Numbered from the stretch's first letter, positions 1 through 9,278 are shown. The stretch is 64,000 bases of DNA from JANXQG01 sp964615095 (GCA_964615095.1 CAZTPX010000025.1:1-64000); one strand, 5' to 3'. Notes: generated by a model from the letters alone, not told the origin. Program-made: numbers and translations.

Positions 1-138
1 AATGCCCCGTACCACCATGCAGCACCGAAGGTGCGGCCCCATATCAGCCCAGGCCGACGGCCTGGGTACAATGCCCCGTACCACCATGCAGCACCGAAGG
101 TGCGGCCCCATATCAGCCCAGGCCAACGGCCTGGGCAA
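1..138. repeat. 69-bp tandem REP-type repeat (two units)
   Basis: Two head-to-tail copies of a 69-base unit (1-69 and 70-138) differ at only a few bases. Each contains short palindromes of the form GCACCGAAGGTGC and AGGCCRACGGCCT. A further palindrome, GGGCTGAAAGCCC, follows at about 161-173. These GC-rich hairpins with a 3-5 base loop, directly upstream of a REP-associated transposase, are what RAYT-linked REP elements look like. The array may extend left of the window. Confidence 0.8.
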
Positions 139-190
139 GATGCCCCGATAACAATTCAGGGCTGAAAGCCCGCCCTATCAGGAGACCATC

Positions 191-643
191 ATGCCGCAGT
201 CGCTCAGCTTGTTGCTCGTGCATCTCGTGTTCAGCACGAAGGAACGATTTCCCTACCTGGGCGATGCGGTTCGCCCGTCGCTGTATGGCTACCTGGCCAC
301 CGTTGCTCGCAACCAGGGGCACGCATGCTACCGCGTGGGCGGCACGGCCGACCATGTCCACTTGGCCGTCCGGATGCCGCGCACGGTGACCGTCGCAAGC
401 CTGGTGGAGGAGGTGAAAACGTCGTCGTCGAAGTGGTTGAAGACGCAGTCGCCGGACCTGGCCCAATTCGCCTGGCAGCGCGGTTACGGCGCATTTTCCG
501 TGGGGCCGGCCGATTTGAACGCGCTGATCGCCTATATCGAGGGGCAGATGGACCACCATCGCACGCGGTCATTTCAGGAGGAATACCAGGCATTCCTAAC
601 GAAATACGGGATCGAATTCGATGAACGATACGTATGGGATTGA
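191..643 (+). CDS. REP-associated tyrosine transposase (IS200/IS605 TnpA-like)
   Basis: A 150-residue Y1 HUH single-strand DNA transposase of the RAYT group, a domesticated IS200-like enzyme that acts on REP hairpins rather than mobilising a classical IS. The HUH-type metal motif is His55-Val-His57 (DHVHL) and the probable catalytic tyrosine is Tyr115 in the YIEGQMDHH helix, with Gln119 as the usual accessory ligand. Length fits the family. The ATG is preceded by AGGAG six bases upstream. REP-like palindromes lie on both sides, upstream at 1-176 and downstream at 650-945. A damaged second copy of its 3' half lies at 3041-3305. I see no TnpB and no IS ends, which favours RAYT over a mobile IS200. 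Confidence 0.85.
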   Translation: MPQSLSLLLVHLVFSTKERFPYLGDAVRPSLYGYLATVARNQGHACYRVGGTADHVHLAVRMPRTVTVASLVEEVKTSSSKWLKTQSPDLAQFAWQRGYGAFSVGPADLNALIAYIEGQMDHHRTRSFQEEYQAFLTKYGIEFDERYVWD

Positions 644-649
644 ACTATG

Positions 650-945
650 AAACGGGCCTTTGGCCCTTATACCGCGGGGGTGGCGATGCGGACCTGGGGC
701 GATGCCCCAGGCTGGTATGGTTTTGGGCCTTCGGCCCGGCGGAAATGCCGGCGTCAATAGCTTCGGTATCGATTTCCATCCCCAGCACCGAACGTGCGCC
801 ACATACCAGCCTAGGCCAACGGCCTGGATACAATACCCCGTACCACCACGAAGCACCAAAGGTGCGCCTAATATCAGCCTAGGCCAACGGCCTAGGTAGA
901 ATAGCCCCAAACAAATGCCAGGGCTGAAAGCCCGATTTATCCCGA
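650..945. repeat. REP palindrome cluster downstream of the RAYT gene
   Basis: Successive GC-rich hairpins are visible: GGGCCTTTGGCCC, CTGGGGCGATGCCCCAG, GGGCCTTCGGCCC, AGGCCAACGGCCT (twice) and GGGCTGAAAGCCC. The right part resembles the 69-base upstream unit in degenerate form. The first about 125 bases are repeated almost unchanged at 3306-3428 after the broken RAYT copy, so this flank travels with the gene. Confidence 0.75.
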
Positions 946-976
946 CGTACGCGCCATCCCTCCAGCAGCAAACCCC

Positions 977-2635
977 ATGAACCCCGCCCAACTCCTCAAC
1001 CACTTCGATCGGCTCGCCGAGGCCCCGGAGGCCGTTCCGCGCATGCGGCGGTTCATTCTGGACTTGGCGGTTCGGGGGAAACTCGTCGAGCAAGACCCGA
1101 GCGATGAGCCGGCGTCGGAATTGCTGAAGCGGATTCAGGCGGAAAAGGCAAGGTTGGCGAAAAACGGTTCAATTCGCCGGGAACAGGCTCTTGCGAAGAT
1201 TGACGAAGAATCATTGCCGTTCTTGCTTCCTGCTCGATGGACGTGGGTTCGATTGGGTGAAGTGATTGACTTGATTGGAGGGCAGCATCTTCAGCCGGAC
1301 GAGTACTCAAACGATAAAGAAAGCGGTCCGCCCTACATCACCGGCCCAGCCGATTTTGGTGAGAACGGACTTCTGATAACCCGATATGCACTTGTGAGAA
1401 AGGCGTTCGCCCACGCGGGTCAGATTCTCTTGACCGTCAAAGGTGCCGGCGTTGGCAAGACCGCTGTCTGCAATTTACCTGAGGTTGCGATCAGCCGGCA
1501 GTTGATGGCGATTACGCCCATCGGCTGGGACTCAAGTTTCTTGACCCTAGTCACCGATCGGCTTGCGGATTCCTTGAAAGCCGCGGCACGAAGCTTGATT
1601 CCAGGCATTTCACGAGAAGACGTTCAGAATTTCATTTTCGCCATGCCTCCCCTTGCCGAACAACGCCGTATCGTCGCCAAGGTGGACGAGTTGATGGGGT
1701 TGTGCGATCGGTTGGAGGCGGCGCAGGCCAAACGGGAGCGGCGGCGGGACAGGCTGGCGGCGGCTAGCCTGAACCGGCTGAACCGGCCCGACGACGACGC
1801 GAAAGCCTTCCGCGCCCACGCCCGTTTCCATCTTTGCCACCTGCCGCGACTCACGGTCCGCGCCGATCAAATCCCCGCCCTCCGCCAAACCATCCTCAAC
1901 CTCGCCGTCCGCGGCCGCTTGGTCCCCCAAGACCCGAACGATGAGCCGGCACCATCGTTTGGAACTGCGGATGGGCGCGAAAGAGAAGATCGACTGAGCG
2001 CTGTACTGCCGCGCGGCTGGAGTTGGGTGACTGTGAAAGACGTAGCCGAAGCTCGATTGGGGAAGATGCTTGATAAGGCGAAGAACTCGGGCCAGCCCTA
2101 TCGTTACCTACGGAATACGAACGTCCATTGATTCGATATCAGGACCGACGAACTGAAGACGATGCGGATCGAGGATTCCGAGATCGACAACTTCTTGCTA
2201 CGCGATGGCGACGTACTGATTTGCGAGGGCGGCCACGGTATCGGGAGATCTGCCGTTTGGCGGGGACGGGAGGGAGATTTTGTATTCCAGAAAGCTCTCC
2301 ATCGCGTTCGCCCCGGCCAATTCCTGAATAGCGACTTCATTGCTCATTGCGCGTTCGTCTATTTCCACGCCGGGATTCTCGACAAATACTACACCGGGGT
2401 CGGGATTCCGCACTTCACCGGCGTTGCCTTGTCGAAACTTGTTTTCCCTCTTCCGCCTCTTGCCGAGCAGGGTCGCATCGTGGCGAAGGCCAAGGAGTTG
2501 ATGTCGGTATGCGACCGGCTCGAATCGCAACTCACTACCGCCCAGACGGAAAATCGTCACCTGCTCGAAGCGGTTCTTTACGAAGCGATTGCGCAAGGAT
2601 CCGGTGCCGAGATTGGGGACAAACGCAATCGTTGA
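977..2635 (+). pseudogene. hsdS: Type I restriction enzyme specificity subunit HsdS, interrupted by an in-frame TGA
   Basis: HsdS supplies DNA sequence recognition to type I restriction-modification complexes. The reading frame has two target-recognition domains, each starting after a conserved segment (FILDLAVRGKLV near residue 28; TILNLAVRGRLV about residue 305) and followed by a PPLAEQRRIVAK / PPLAEQGRIVAK helix. Codon 385 (2129-2131) is TGA and the frame stays open on both sides for the full 553 codons, so the only lesion is a nonsense codon early in the second recognition domain. The context RNTNVH-stop-FDIRTDEL suggests the lost residue was Trp (TGG to TGA). As it stands the gene gives a 384-residue product with one recognition domain and both helices, which might act as a half-subunit; a restart at the ATG at 2162 could give the other half. 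No hsdM or hsdR is in the window. Confidence 0.85.
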
Positions 2636-2664
2636 CGGCGCTTGGAAATCCTGGTAAATTGCGA

Positions 2665-3040
2665 CTAAGAGTGGGTTGGGCTAACATAAGACCTGCTCAA
2701 CCGCCTTCTGCCCGCCGCAAGATTGACGACGCGGCCCAGTTCGTTCATCAGCTCGAACGATTCGCGATATTCCGGCCGGCGGAGTTGATCGTCGCTGGCG
2801 TGTACCAGGACGGCGCAATTCTCTTTCGACATGTTGTTCTCGGTGACCATGCATTCGAACATGAACGCTGTGGCGCAAACGCTCGACTGCCTGCTGAGCA
2901 CGACCCGCTGAAATACCGCCCGCGGCGCCAGCCGGGCGTCGACGGCGAACCGCGGGTGAATGGCGGCGTCGAATCTGAAGGTCCGCTGCTTCCGCTTCGC
3001 CAAGCCCAGGAACTCAAAATCCTCCTGGTAATCGGGCTGG
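2665..3040 (-). other. Unidentified coding remnant between hsdS and the broken RAYT copy
   Basis: The minus strand stays open from the RAYT remnant to a stop at 2665, and the stretch reads like genuine protein (FEFLGLAKRKQRTFRFDAA ... MVTENNMSKENCAVLVHASD). It has no start of its own, because its 5' side is replaced at about 3040 by the inserted RAYT fragment. I do not recognise the family. It may be the 3' end of a gene cut by the RAYT insertion; the opposite strand is also open here, so coding is uncertain. Confidence 0.25.
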
Positions 3041-3305
3041 GCGCGCACGCTGACCGTCGCAAGTCTTGTCGAGGAGGTGAAAACGTCGTCGTCGAAGTGT
3101 TGAAGACGCAGTCGCCGGACCTGGCGCAATTCGCCTGGCAGCGCGGTTACGGCGGATTTTCCGTGGGGCGGCCGATTTGAACGCGCTGATCGCCTATATC
3201 GAGGGACAGATGGACCACCATCGCACGCGGTCATTTCAGGAGGAGTACCAGGCATTCCTAACGAAATACGGGATCGAGTTCGATGAGCGATACGTATGGA
3301 ATTGA
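3041..3305 (+). pseudogene. 5'-truncated, frameshifted second copy of the RAYT gene
   Basis: This segment is nearly identical to about 378-643 of the intact RAYT gene, including its stop codon. Compared with the intact copy it lacks one G (GTGGTTGAAG became GTGTTGAAG near 3098) and one C (GGGGCCGGCC became GGGGCGGCC near 3168), so the frame is broken twice. The HUH half is missing; the Tyr helix region survives. The homology continues into the 3' REP flank. Confidence 0.85.
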
Positions 3306-3428
3306 ACCATGGGACGGGCCTTTGGCCCTCGTACCGCAGGGGTGGCGATGCGGATCTGGGGCGATGCCCCAGGCTGGTATGGTTCTGGGCCTTCGGCCCG
3401 GCGGAATTGCCGGCGTCAATAGCTTCGA
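3306..3428. repeat. REP palindrome cluster, copy of 644-770
   Basis: It carries the same ordered hairpins as the flank of the intact RAYT (GGGCCTTTGGCCC, CTGGGGCGATGCCCCAG, GGGCCTTCGGCCC), with scattered substitutions only. The similarity ends near the word AATAGCTTCG. Confidence 0.8.
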
Positions 3429-3555
3429 TAGAGGGTCTTGTCGAACGCGTCTTGAAACCCACGACAATGGCGGGCGGCCCAAGAAGACAGAAAATCAGTA
3501 CTGTGTTCCCCGTCCCATTTTCAGGCTGTTCCGCCGCATAAGCCCTCACCCCCTG

Positions 3556-3578
3556 CCCCTCTCCCAAAGGGAGAGGGG
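3556..3578. repeat. Perfect palindrome CCCCTCTCCC-AAA-GGGAGAGGGG
   Basis: A 10-base perfect stem with a 3-base loop lies 20 bases past the 3' end of the minus-strand FG-GAP gene. No T-run follows on either strand, so it is more likely a dispersed REP-type repeat than a canonical intrinsic terminator, although it could still stall transcription. Confidence 0.6.
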
Positions 3579-3597
3579 AGACATCTTGGATAGCCTA

Positions 3598-4773
3598 TTA
3601 CTTGCCGGTGATGTTCTCGTACCAAACCAACTGATTCGTACGGCCGGCGATGACCACCAGGTCCAACTTGCCGTCGCCGTTGATGTCGGCGGCAACCGCG
3701 CCCTCCGCGGGCATGGCCGGGTCAATGTCGTAGGCCTTGAAATGCTCGCCCGTCGCGTCGCTGGCCTTGTAGAGCCGCAATCCGCCACCATTGGCCCGCC
3801 AGCCGGCGACGATCTCGTCCTGCCCATCGCCGTCAAAGTCGCCCACAACCAGGGCGTGGCCTTCGTGGAGCGTGTCGTCGATCACGTGACGCTGCCAAAG
3901 CCCTGTACCTTTGGCGGGCTGCGCGTAGATCACCACCTGGTGGCCGTGCCAAGGCTCGATGGCCGCCAGGAGCATACGGTCCTTGGCCAGGTGGAAGGAG
4001 GCCACTTCGCTGCTGCCGCGCGGCGCGCCGGGCGCCGCGCTCGTGGGCGGCGCGCCGGCCGCGAGTTGCACCTTTCGCCAGCGTGCCGCCTCGCCCTGCC
4101 CCTTGAAGTCGAAGCGGTGGATTCCCTCGAAGCTGGCGGTGAGGATCTCATCCCGCCCGTCGCCGTCGATGTCCTTGACCTGGATGCCGTGCAGGACGGT
4201 GAGCGACTCATCGATCTTCCACGTCTTCCACGGCTGGCCGGCTTGCGTCGGCGGCCGGAACGCCCAGAGGTGGGCCGGCTTCAGGGCCTGCGTACCCTGG
4301 GAGCCGGGGCCGAAGATCGGCGCATGCACCAGCACCGGCCGCCCGCTGCCGTCCAGGTCGCCCCAGCGGAGCCGATGGACGACGGGGTCCACGGCAATGG
4401 GTTGCCGCAGCCAAAGGTTGTCGGCATCAAGCGGCTGCTGCAAGAGTTGGATTTCGCCGCCGCGGGTCGACTCGTTGAAGTAGAAACCACTGGCGAGGGC
4501 AATAGAGGGGCGGCCGCTGCCGTCCAGATCGCGCACAGCCAGGTCGATGTTCTTCGCCGTCCGCGCGACCGGATGCCGCCGCCAGGTCGGATTCTCGTAC
4601 CAGTCCACGCGGTCGGCCTCGGTCGAGAGGGCGATCACGTCCGGGCGGCCGTCGCCGTTGAGATCGGCGACGGCAACCTGGTATCCGGCGGGAAATGTGT
4701 CAATCAGGTGACGCTGGAACTTGACCGGTTCGGCTCCCAGCAGCGACGCGAGCAGGATGGGTAGCAACGGCAT
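3598..4773 (-). CDS. Secreted FG-GAP / VCBS repeat protein
   Basis: The 391-residue protein has a short signal peptide (MPLLPILLASLLGA) and repeated calcium-loop motifs of the FG-GAP/VCBS type: DLNGDGRPDV, DLDGSGRPSI, DLDGSGRPVL, DIDGDGRDEI, DFDGDGQDEI and DINGDGKLDL. These repeats build integrin-like beta-propellers, so it is probably an exported propeller with a binding or structural role. No catalytic domain is visible. The start is well supported by AGGAGG five bases upstream of the ATG. It is likely a single-gene unit ending next to the palindrome at 3556. Confidence 0.8.
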   Translation of the reverse strand: MPLLPILLASLLGAEPVKFQRHLIDTFPAGYQVAVADLNGDGRPDVIALSTEADRVDWYENPTWRRHPVARTAKNIDLAVRDLDGSGRPSIALASGFYFNESTRGGEIQLLQQPLDADNLWLRQPIAVDPVVHRLRWGDLDGSGRPVLVHAPIFGPGSQGTQALKPAHLWAFRPPTQAGQPWKTWKIDESLTVLHGIQVKDIDGDGRDEILTASFEGIHRFDFKGQGEAARWRKVQLAAGAPPTSAAPGAPRGSSEVASFHLAKDRMLLAAIEPWHGHQVVIYAQPAKGTGLWQRHVIDDTLHEGHALVVGDFDGDGQDEIVAGWRANGGGLRLYKASDATGEHFKAYDIDPAMPAEGAVAADINGDGKLDLVVIAGRTNQLVWYENITGK

Positions 4774-4822
4774 ACGGGCCTCCTTGTCAATGCTTCTTTC
4801 CGCAAGGTCATCTATACCGCAC

Positions 4823-4936
4823 GCGGGCGGAAATGAGCCGTTGGAGTTCCGGCTTTAGCCGGCTCTTTGCCGGGACCGCCGCCGACCATGAGTACATGGT
4901 GCCCGGGCGGAACTCCAACGGCTCATTTCTGCCCGC
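4823..4936. repeat. Long imperfect inverted repeat (28-bp arms), MITE- or REP-like
   Basis: Arms at 4823-4850 and 4909-4936 are reverse complements with one mismatch. The 58-base centre holds smaller hairpins (GGCTTTAGCC, ACCATGAGTACATGGT). It lies in the spacer between two minus-strand genes, 33 bases from the 3' end of the HEAT-repeat gene. The symmetry suggests a small non-autonomous element or a strong RNA hairpin; there is no U-tract. Confidence 0.75.
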
Positions 4937-4969
4937 AAACTATATCGCTGTCAGGCAAGATCGGCGCGT

Positions 4970-6067
4970 CTACCAATGTCCCCAAGCGGGACCGGAGGCG
5001 CTGGTGCCGCTGGTGGGGCTAAGCCCGCGCTGGGCGGCCCAATTCTCGGCAGCCTTGCTCAGCCCCTTGTGGCTGCAGTTCAAGTAGATCTCGGCGATCT
5101 CCTTGTCTTCGCACGAGTTGAGCACCTTCTGCAGATCGTCGATCAATTCCTCCTTGCCCAGGGCAATCACTACATAAACGGCGTTCTGCACCTTCCTCAC
5201 ATCATGCGCCCCGGCGTCGTCCAAGATCATTTGCCGTGTCAACTTCCAGTCTTCCAGCAGTCCCTTATCATCCCGCTGAACGATGCGACAATAAAATCGC
5301 TCCTGGTCGGTCGCCGGTTTGCCGTCGAGTTGTTTCAGCGCCGCACGAATCGCATCGTTCAGGGGCCAGTCCGGCAATGCGGCGATCAGCGGCGCTACGG
5401 CCTGCTTGTCGCCCAGTTTTCCCAGGGCCTCCGCCGCCTTGCGGCGCACGCGCTCGTCCTTGTCTTTCAGGCAGGCGATCAACGGCGCAACGGCCGACTT
5501 GTCACCCAGCTTGCCCAGGGCCTCCGCGGCGAACGAGCGATCGACCCCCTTATCTTGCAGGCAAGCGATCAACGGCGCAACGGCCCGCCGATCACCAAGA
5601 TTACCGAGGGCCTCCGCAGCGAAGGAGCGATCAACGGCATCGGCCTGCAGGCAGGCGGTCAGCGGCTCGACAGCCCGCTTATCGCCTAATTTGCCCAGCG
5701 CCTCGGCAGCGTTGAAGCGGACCGCGTTGTTTCCATCTTTCAGGCAGGCAGTCAGCGGCTCGACGGACTGCTTGTCGCCCAACTTGCCCAGGGCCTCCGC
5801 AGCGTCGCGGCGAACAAACCAGTCCTTATCCTTGAGGTTGGCAATCAGCCGTTGGGTCTCGGAAATTGCGTCCCCCTTGGCAACGCCTTCGTTGCTTGTT
5901 TTCTCTTCAGACTTGGCGGCGGCAACTACGTGCTCGCTCGCCTTCTCGCCGGCGACAGCCGCCACAGGCTTGGCCTGGGCGTCGGCATCCTGACGCGGCT
6001 TATCGCGGCAGCCCGGGCAGAACAGCCCTAGACCCAGCAAGAGAACAGACAGCGCTAAACTCTTCAT
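4970..6067 (-). CDS. HEAT-repeat (PBS-lyase type) lipoprotein
   Basis: The 365-residue protein has an N-terminal export signal with a cysteine shortly after the hydrophobic run (LLLGLGLFCPGC), compatible with a lipoprotein although the lipobox is not classical. Residues about 70-270 are tandem HEAT-like units about 31-32 residues long, each with the core AAEALGKLGDK. Such repeats form an alpha-solenoid for protein-protein contacts. I chose the ATG at 6067 rather than the open frame up to 6190 because it starts the signal peptide and has AAAGGGA just upstream. Several units are almost identical, which points to recent internal duplication. Confidence 0.8.
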   Translation of the reverse strand: MKSLALSVLLLGLGLFCPGCRDKPRQDADAQAKPVAAVAGEKASEHVVAAAKSEEKTSNEGVAKGDAISETQRLIANLKDKDWFVRRDAAEALGKLGDKQSVEPLTACLKDGNNAVRFNAAEALGKLGDKRAVEPLTACLQADAVDRSFAAEALGNLGDRRAVAPLIACLQDKGVDRSFAAEALGKLGDKSAVAPLIACLKDKDERVRRKAAEALGKLGDKQAVAPLIAALPDWPLNDAIRAALKQLDGKPATDQERFYCRIVQRDDKGLLEDWKLTRQMILDDAGAHDVRKVQNAVYVVIALGKEELIDDLQKVLNSCEDKEIAEIYLNCSHKGLSKAAENWAAQRGLSPTSGTSASGPAWGHW

Positions 6068-6307
6068 ATTATCCCTTTCATTTCCAGCGGGTGTGAGAAA
6101 AAGGGAAGAAGCGTCAAGAAACAGATGACTTGCCGGCAATCGTTCAGAAGCCACGTCACACGTGCCTGAACGTCCGCACCAGCAGGCCACACCCTGTGAT
6201 CTTGATCGCTGGAGCTTGGCTTGTCAAGTACTCAAGAACTGACGCCGCTAGGCAAGGTGATTCCGACATGCGATAATACGTTTTCACTCGTACTGCTGGA
6301 GGAAACG

Positions 6308-7144
6308 ATGCGTAACCATGTTTGCGGAATGGCCAGTGTATTGATTGCCGCGATGGCGGCACGATGCGTGTTTGGGGCGCCGCCCGCGCCGGCCGACAGC
6401 CTCGCGGACTGCGTTCACATCGAAGTGCTCGGCGATTGGGGCCGCGGCCCAAAGGAAAACGTGCAGAAGACGTTGTACTCCGCGGCCAATCAATTGCTAC
6501 GGTTCTGCTCCGAACGCCGACTGGGCACGATAACCGTCCGCCATCACGAGGGCGTACCTATCACGCTGTATGCCAAGGGGCCTCACAGGGAACACCAGGT
6601 GCTGCTCAGCGCCGGCGACACGTACTGGAGCCAGTATGCCTATCAGTTTGCGCATGAAGTGACGCACATTCTCTCCAACTACGACCGCCGCAAGGATGGC
6701 CGGAGCCTCTGGTTCGAGGAATCGCTTTGCGAGACGGCCTCGCTGTTTGCCATGCGGAAGATGGCGGTCGCCTGGAAGACCGATCCGCCGTACGCCAATT
6801 GGACCAGTTTTGCCCCGCACCTCGACCAGTATGTCGATGCCATCCTGGCGAAGCGGGAACGGCGTCTGCCGCCCGACCGTACGATGCCGCAGTGGTTCCA
6901 AGAGCATGCGGACACGCTGAGCACGCAGCGACAGCTTACCAAGGAATCACAACTGGTCGCGGTGTATCTGCTCGCGCTGTTCGAGGACGAGCCCGGCGGG
7001 TGGGAGTCGTTGACCTGGATCAACCTTGGCCCCAAGGACGCCGAGCTCGATTTCCGCGGTTTCCTGGCAAGTTGGAAAGAGCGGGCGCCCAAGCGGAATC
7101 AAGGGTTCATCGAGAAGATCCAGCGGTTGTTCGGTCTGAATTAA
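6308..7144 (+). CDS. Secreted gluzincin-like metallopeptidase
   Basis: The 278-residue exported protein has a signal peptide (about residues 1-23) and a zinc-peptidase signature: HEVTH at 116-120 followed by WFEESLCE, where Glu138 is placed to be the third zinc ligand of the gluzincin/MA clan. The family usually acts outside the cytoplasm; the substrate is unknown. The start is the ATG at 6308, preceded by GGAGG at good spacing; the frame is open further upstream to 6221 but that part lacks these features. It converges with the GH172 gene, with 21 bases between their ends. Confidence 0.7.
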   Translation: MRNHVCGMASVLIAAMAARCVFGAPPAPADSLADCVHIEVLGDWGRGPKENVQKTLYSAANQLLRFCSERRLGTITVRHHEGVPITLYAKGPHREHQVLLSAGDTYWSQYAYQFAHEVTHILSNYDRRKDGRSLWFEESLCETASLFAMRKMAVAWKTDPPYANWTSFAPHLDQYVDAILAKRERRLPPDRTMPQWFQEHADTLSTQRQLTKESQLVAVYLLALFEDEPGGWESLTWINLGPKDAELDFRGFLASWKERAPKRNQGFIEKIQRLFGLN

Positions 7145-7165
7145 TCGTACCCGAACCGCAGCCTC

Positions 7166-9187
7166 TCAGCGCAGCGGTTTCAGTTCCAGGCGGTGGATCC
7201 CGAACATGTAGGCCTTCATGGCCTTGGGGTTAGCGCCCACGATCTCCACCGTCAGCTTGTGACGGCCTTGGGCCAAGTCGTGCTCGCCCAAGGCAATCGG
7301 GCCGCTGGCAACGACCTCCGGATTGTAAAGATCGATTGGCGCGCCGATTTTCTTGCCGTCGAGCCGGAACTGCACGATGCCGTAGTCGCGGGCCTTCGTC
7401 AGGCCGACTGTGACTTGGTACCTTCCGCCCTGCGCCACGGAGGCGTCGATGTCCAGTTTTGCTCCGGGCTGGGCACCGGTCCACCAAATCTGCTGGCCGT
7501 TCTGCCATTGGTTGTCGCCGGGCTGCCCCAAGTGCTGAAGCTGTGTATCGCCCGGCGGTACGCCCAACACCTTGATGCCGTTGATGCTTAACTCCGGTAC
7601 GACGTAGTAGCCGTCGCGGAGGGTGGCCGGCACCGGTCCGTAAGAATCCTTGCCGTCGGGAGACAGATACCAGTAGGCCACGACAGCGTAGAGTGCATGG
7701 TCGTTGTTGAAATATTTCTCGATGCACCCCTGGAAGGTCTTCTGGAAGGGCACGTTGTCCACGAAGTGCCAGCGCAGCAAGGACTGGTGCCCCTGGTTGT
7801 TCTGGGTCATCGTCTGCGCGTGATACGGCCGCTGGAAGAGGTGCGGATTGCCCCAGGCATAGCCGAAATAGTCTTCCGAGCCAGTGCCGATGGTGGATGG
7901 GAATTTCTCGCCGTCGACAAAAAACTTCTCGTCGCCCTCGCCCCACCAGCCGCCGCGGGGGTTCCAGACGTGCAGCGAAACACCGCAGAAACGGCCCCGC
8001 CCCTGGGTTTGCAGCATGATCCAGTCGGGCCAGCGGTCGGCAGGCAGTTGCACCGTGTCGCGATGCCACTTGGCATGGAAATGGCCCAGTCCCTCGAAAG
8101 GCCGTCCCAGCGGGGCGTGGACAATCTCGAACTCGACCTTGCGATCCACCTTGTCCTCGTTGACCAACTCCACCAAGGCGCTGCTGGCGAAGGGCATGTA
8201 CCAGTAGGAGTAGAAGCCATCCTTGGTCATGCCGGTCATCAGGGTCTTATACGGGTTCACGCCCGGGGCGGTACCGAAGAAGTCGCCCAGCGGACACCAG
8301 ACCGCCGGCTTGGCTTGGTCGTCCCAGGTGATCCGCAGGGCCAGCTTCCGCAAGCCGGTCATCTCGTCGTCGCGATTGGCGAACTTGGTTTTCACGCGCA
8401 GGGCGGTGATGGCCTGCGGGCCTTCCAGCCGCGCCACTTGGGCCGTCGCGCCGGGGGCCGCGTCAACCGACTGACTCAAACGGGCCTCGCCGCTACGCTT
8501 GCCCGCCGGGTCTGTGCCCAATCGCTTGGCGAAGAAATCGTTGGCGGCCTGAAGCTCGGCGGCATTCTCGGCAACCAACCGGGCGCTGAAGGTGGGGACG
8601 GTCGTTCCGGCGGGAAACGTTGCGTAGTTGAAATGGAAATAGTTGCCCCAGCCCTTGTCGGCCACCACCTTGCACGATTTCTGATAGGGGATCGGCAGGT
8701 AGAGATTCTGGCCGCTGGAACCAACGCGGTTCAGATTGTAGGAAAGCTCCGGGAAATTGAAAGGCGCGTGCTTGCCCTCGAAATAATCGGCGAACGGCAG
8801 ATCGACGACCGCTTCGGGCTGGTCGTCGAGATAGATCTTGACGTGCCCTTTGTCGGCTGCGGCGGACCAGATCCGCCAGATACAGCCGGGGCCTTTCATT
8901 TCGGCCATCACCACGCGGTCGCCCTCGCTGCGGATCACGCCGTTGCCGTCGCCGTTGGCGTCCCAATTGACGTACTTGCCGGTCTTTTCATCGTAGCGGC
9001 TGGCGCGATCGTAGCTGGACCAGAGACCGCACTTCTCGCCGGCTTGCGGCAGCACGGACAGGTGTGAGAGGTCCGTAATGCGATGGACGAGGTCGGGGTA
9101 GGTCAGGGTCGGGTCCGCCCGGCCCACGGCGACAAGCGCCGTCAGCACGAGCATGGTCGAGGCCAGCAAGGATCGAGGTGCGAACAT
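7166..9187 (-). CDS. Secreted GH172 (DUF2961) glycoside hydrolase
   Basis: The 673-residue exported protein has a signal peptide ending near VGRA and the DUF2961/GH172 fold: the N-terminal motif SYDRASRYD, the GPGCIWRIWSA segment, and a second half with WHRDTVQLPADRWPDW and GTGSEDYFGYAWG. Characterised GH172 members act on fructofuranose- or arabinofuranose-containing glycans, so a role in polysaccharide scavenging outside the cytoplasm is likely; the exact substrate cannot be read here. The C-terminal 150 residues form a beta-rich carbohydrate-binding-like domain. The ATG has GGAG nine bases upstream. Confidence 0.85.
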   Translation of the reverse strand: MFAPRSLLASTMLVLTALVAVGRADPTLTYPDLVHRITDLSHLSVLPQAGEKCGLWSSYDRASRYDEKTGKYVNWDANGDGNGVIRSEGDRVVMAEMKGPGCIWRIWSAAADKGHVKIYLDDQPEAVVDLPFADYFEGKHAPFNFPELSYNLNRVGSSGQNLYLPIPYQKSCKVVADKGWGNYFHFNYATFPAGTTVPTFSARLVAENAAELQAANDFFAKRLGTDPAGKRSGEARLSQSVDAAPGATAQVARLEGPQAITALRVKTKFANRDDEMTGLRKLALRITWDDQAKPAVWCPLGDFFGTAPGVNPYKTLMTGMTKDGFYSYWYMPFASSALVELVNEDKVDRKVEFEIVHAPLGRPFEGLGHFHAKWHRDTVQLPADRWPDWIMLQTQGRGRFCGVSLHVWNPRGGWWGEGDEKFFVDGEKFPSTIGTGSEDYFGYAWGNPHLFQRPYHAQTMTQNNQGHQSLLRWHFVDNVPFQKTFQGCIEKYFNNDHALYAVVAYWYLSPDGKDSYGPVPATLRDGYYVVPELSINGIKVLGVPPGDTQLQHLGQPGDNQWQNGQQIWWTGAQPGAKLDIDASVAQGGRYQVTVGLTKARDYGIVQFRLDGKKIGAPIDLYNPEVVASGPIALGEHDLAQGRHKLTVEIVGANPKAMKAYMFGIHRLELKPLR

Positions 9188-9278
9188 GGGTGATTCTCCA
9201 GGGGGGTAAGAGGCGGGACAGTCGCAGGGTTGAAGTAGAATTAGCTATTCTACACTACGGCTGGCTTGCGCTCCACAA

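Noticed and set aside
3556..3578. Palindrome considered as an intrinsic terminator
   Set aside because: There is no T-run on either side, so I recorded it as a dispersed repeat.
3283..4764. A 493-codon plus-strand frame opposite the FG-GAP gene
   Set aside because: The minus strand has a signal peptide, ribosome site and six calcium-loop motifs. The plus frame starts inside the RAYT remnant and has none.
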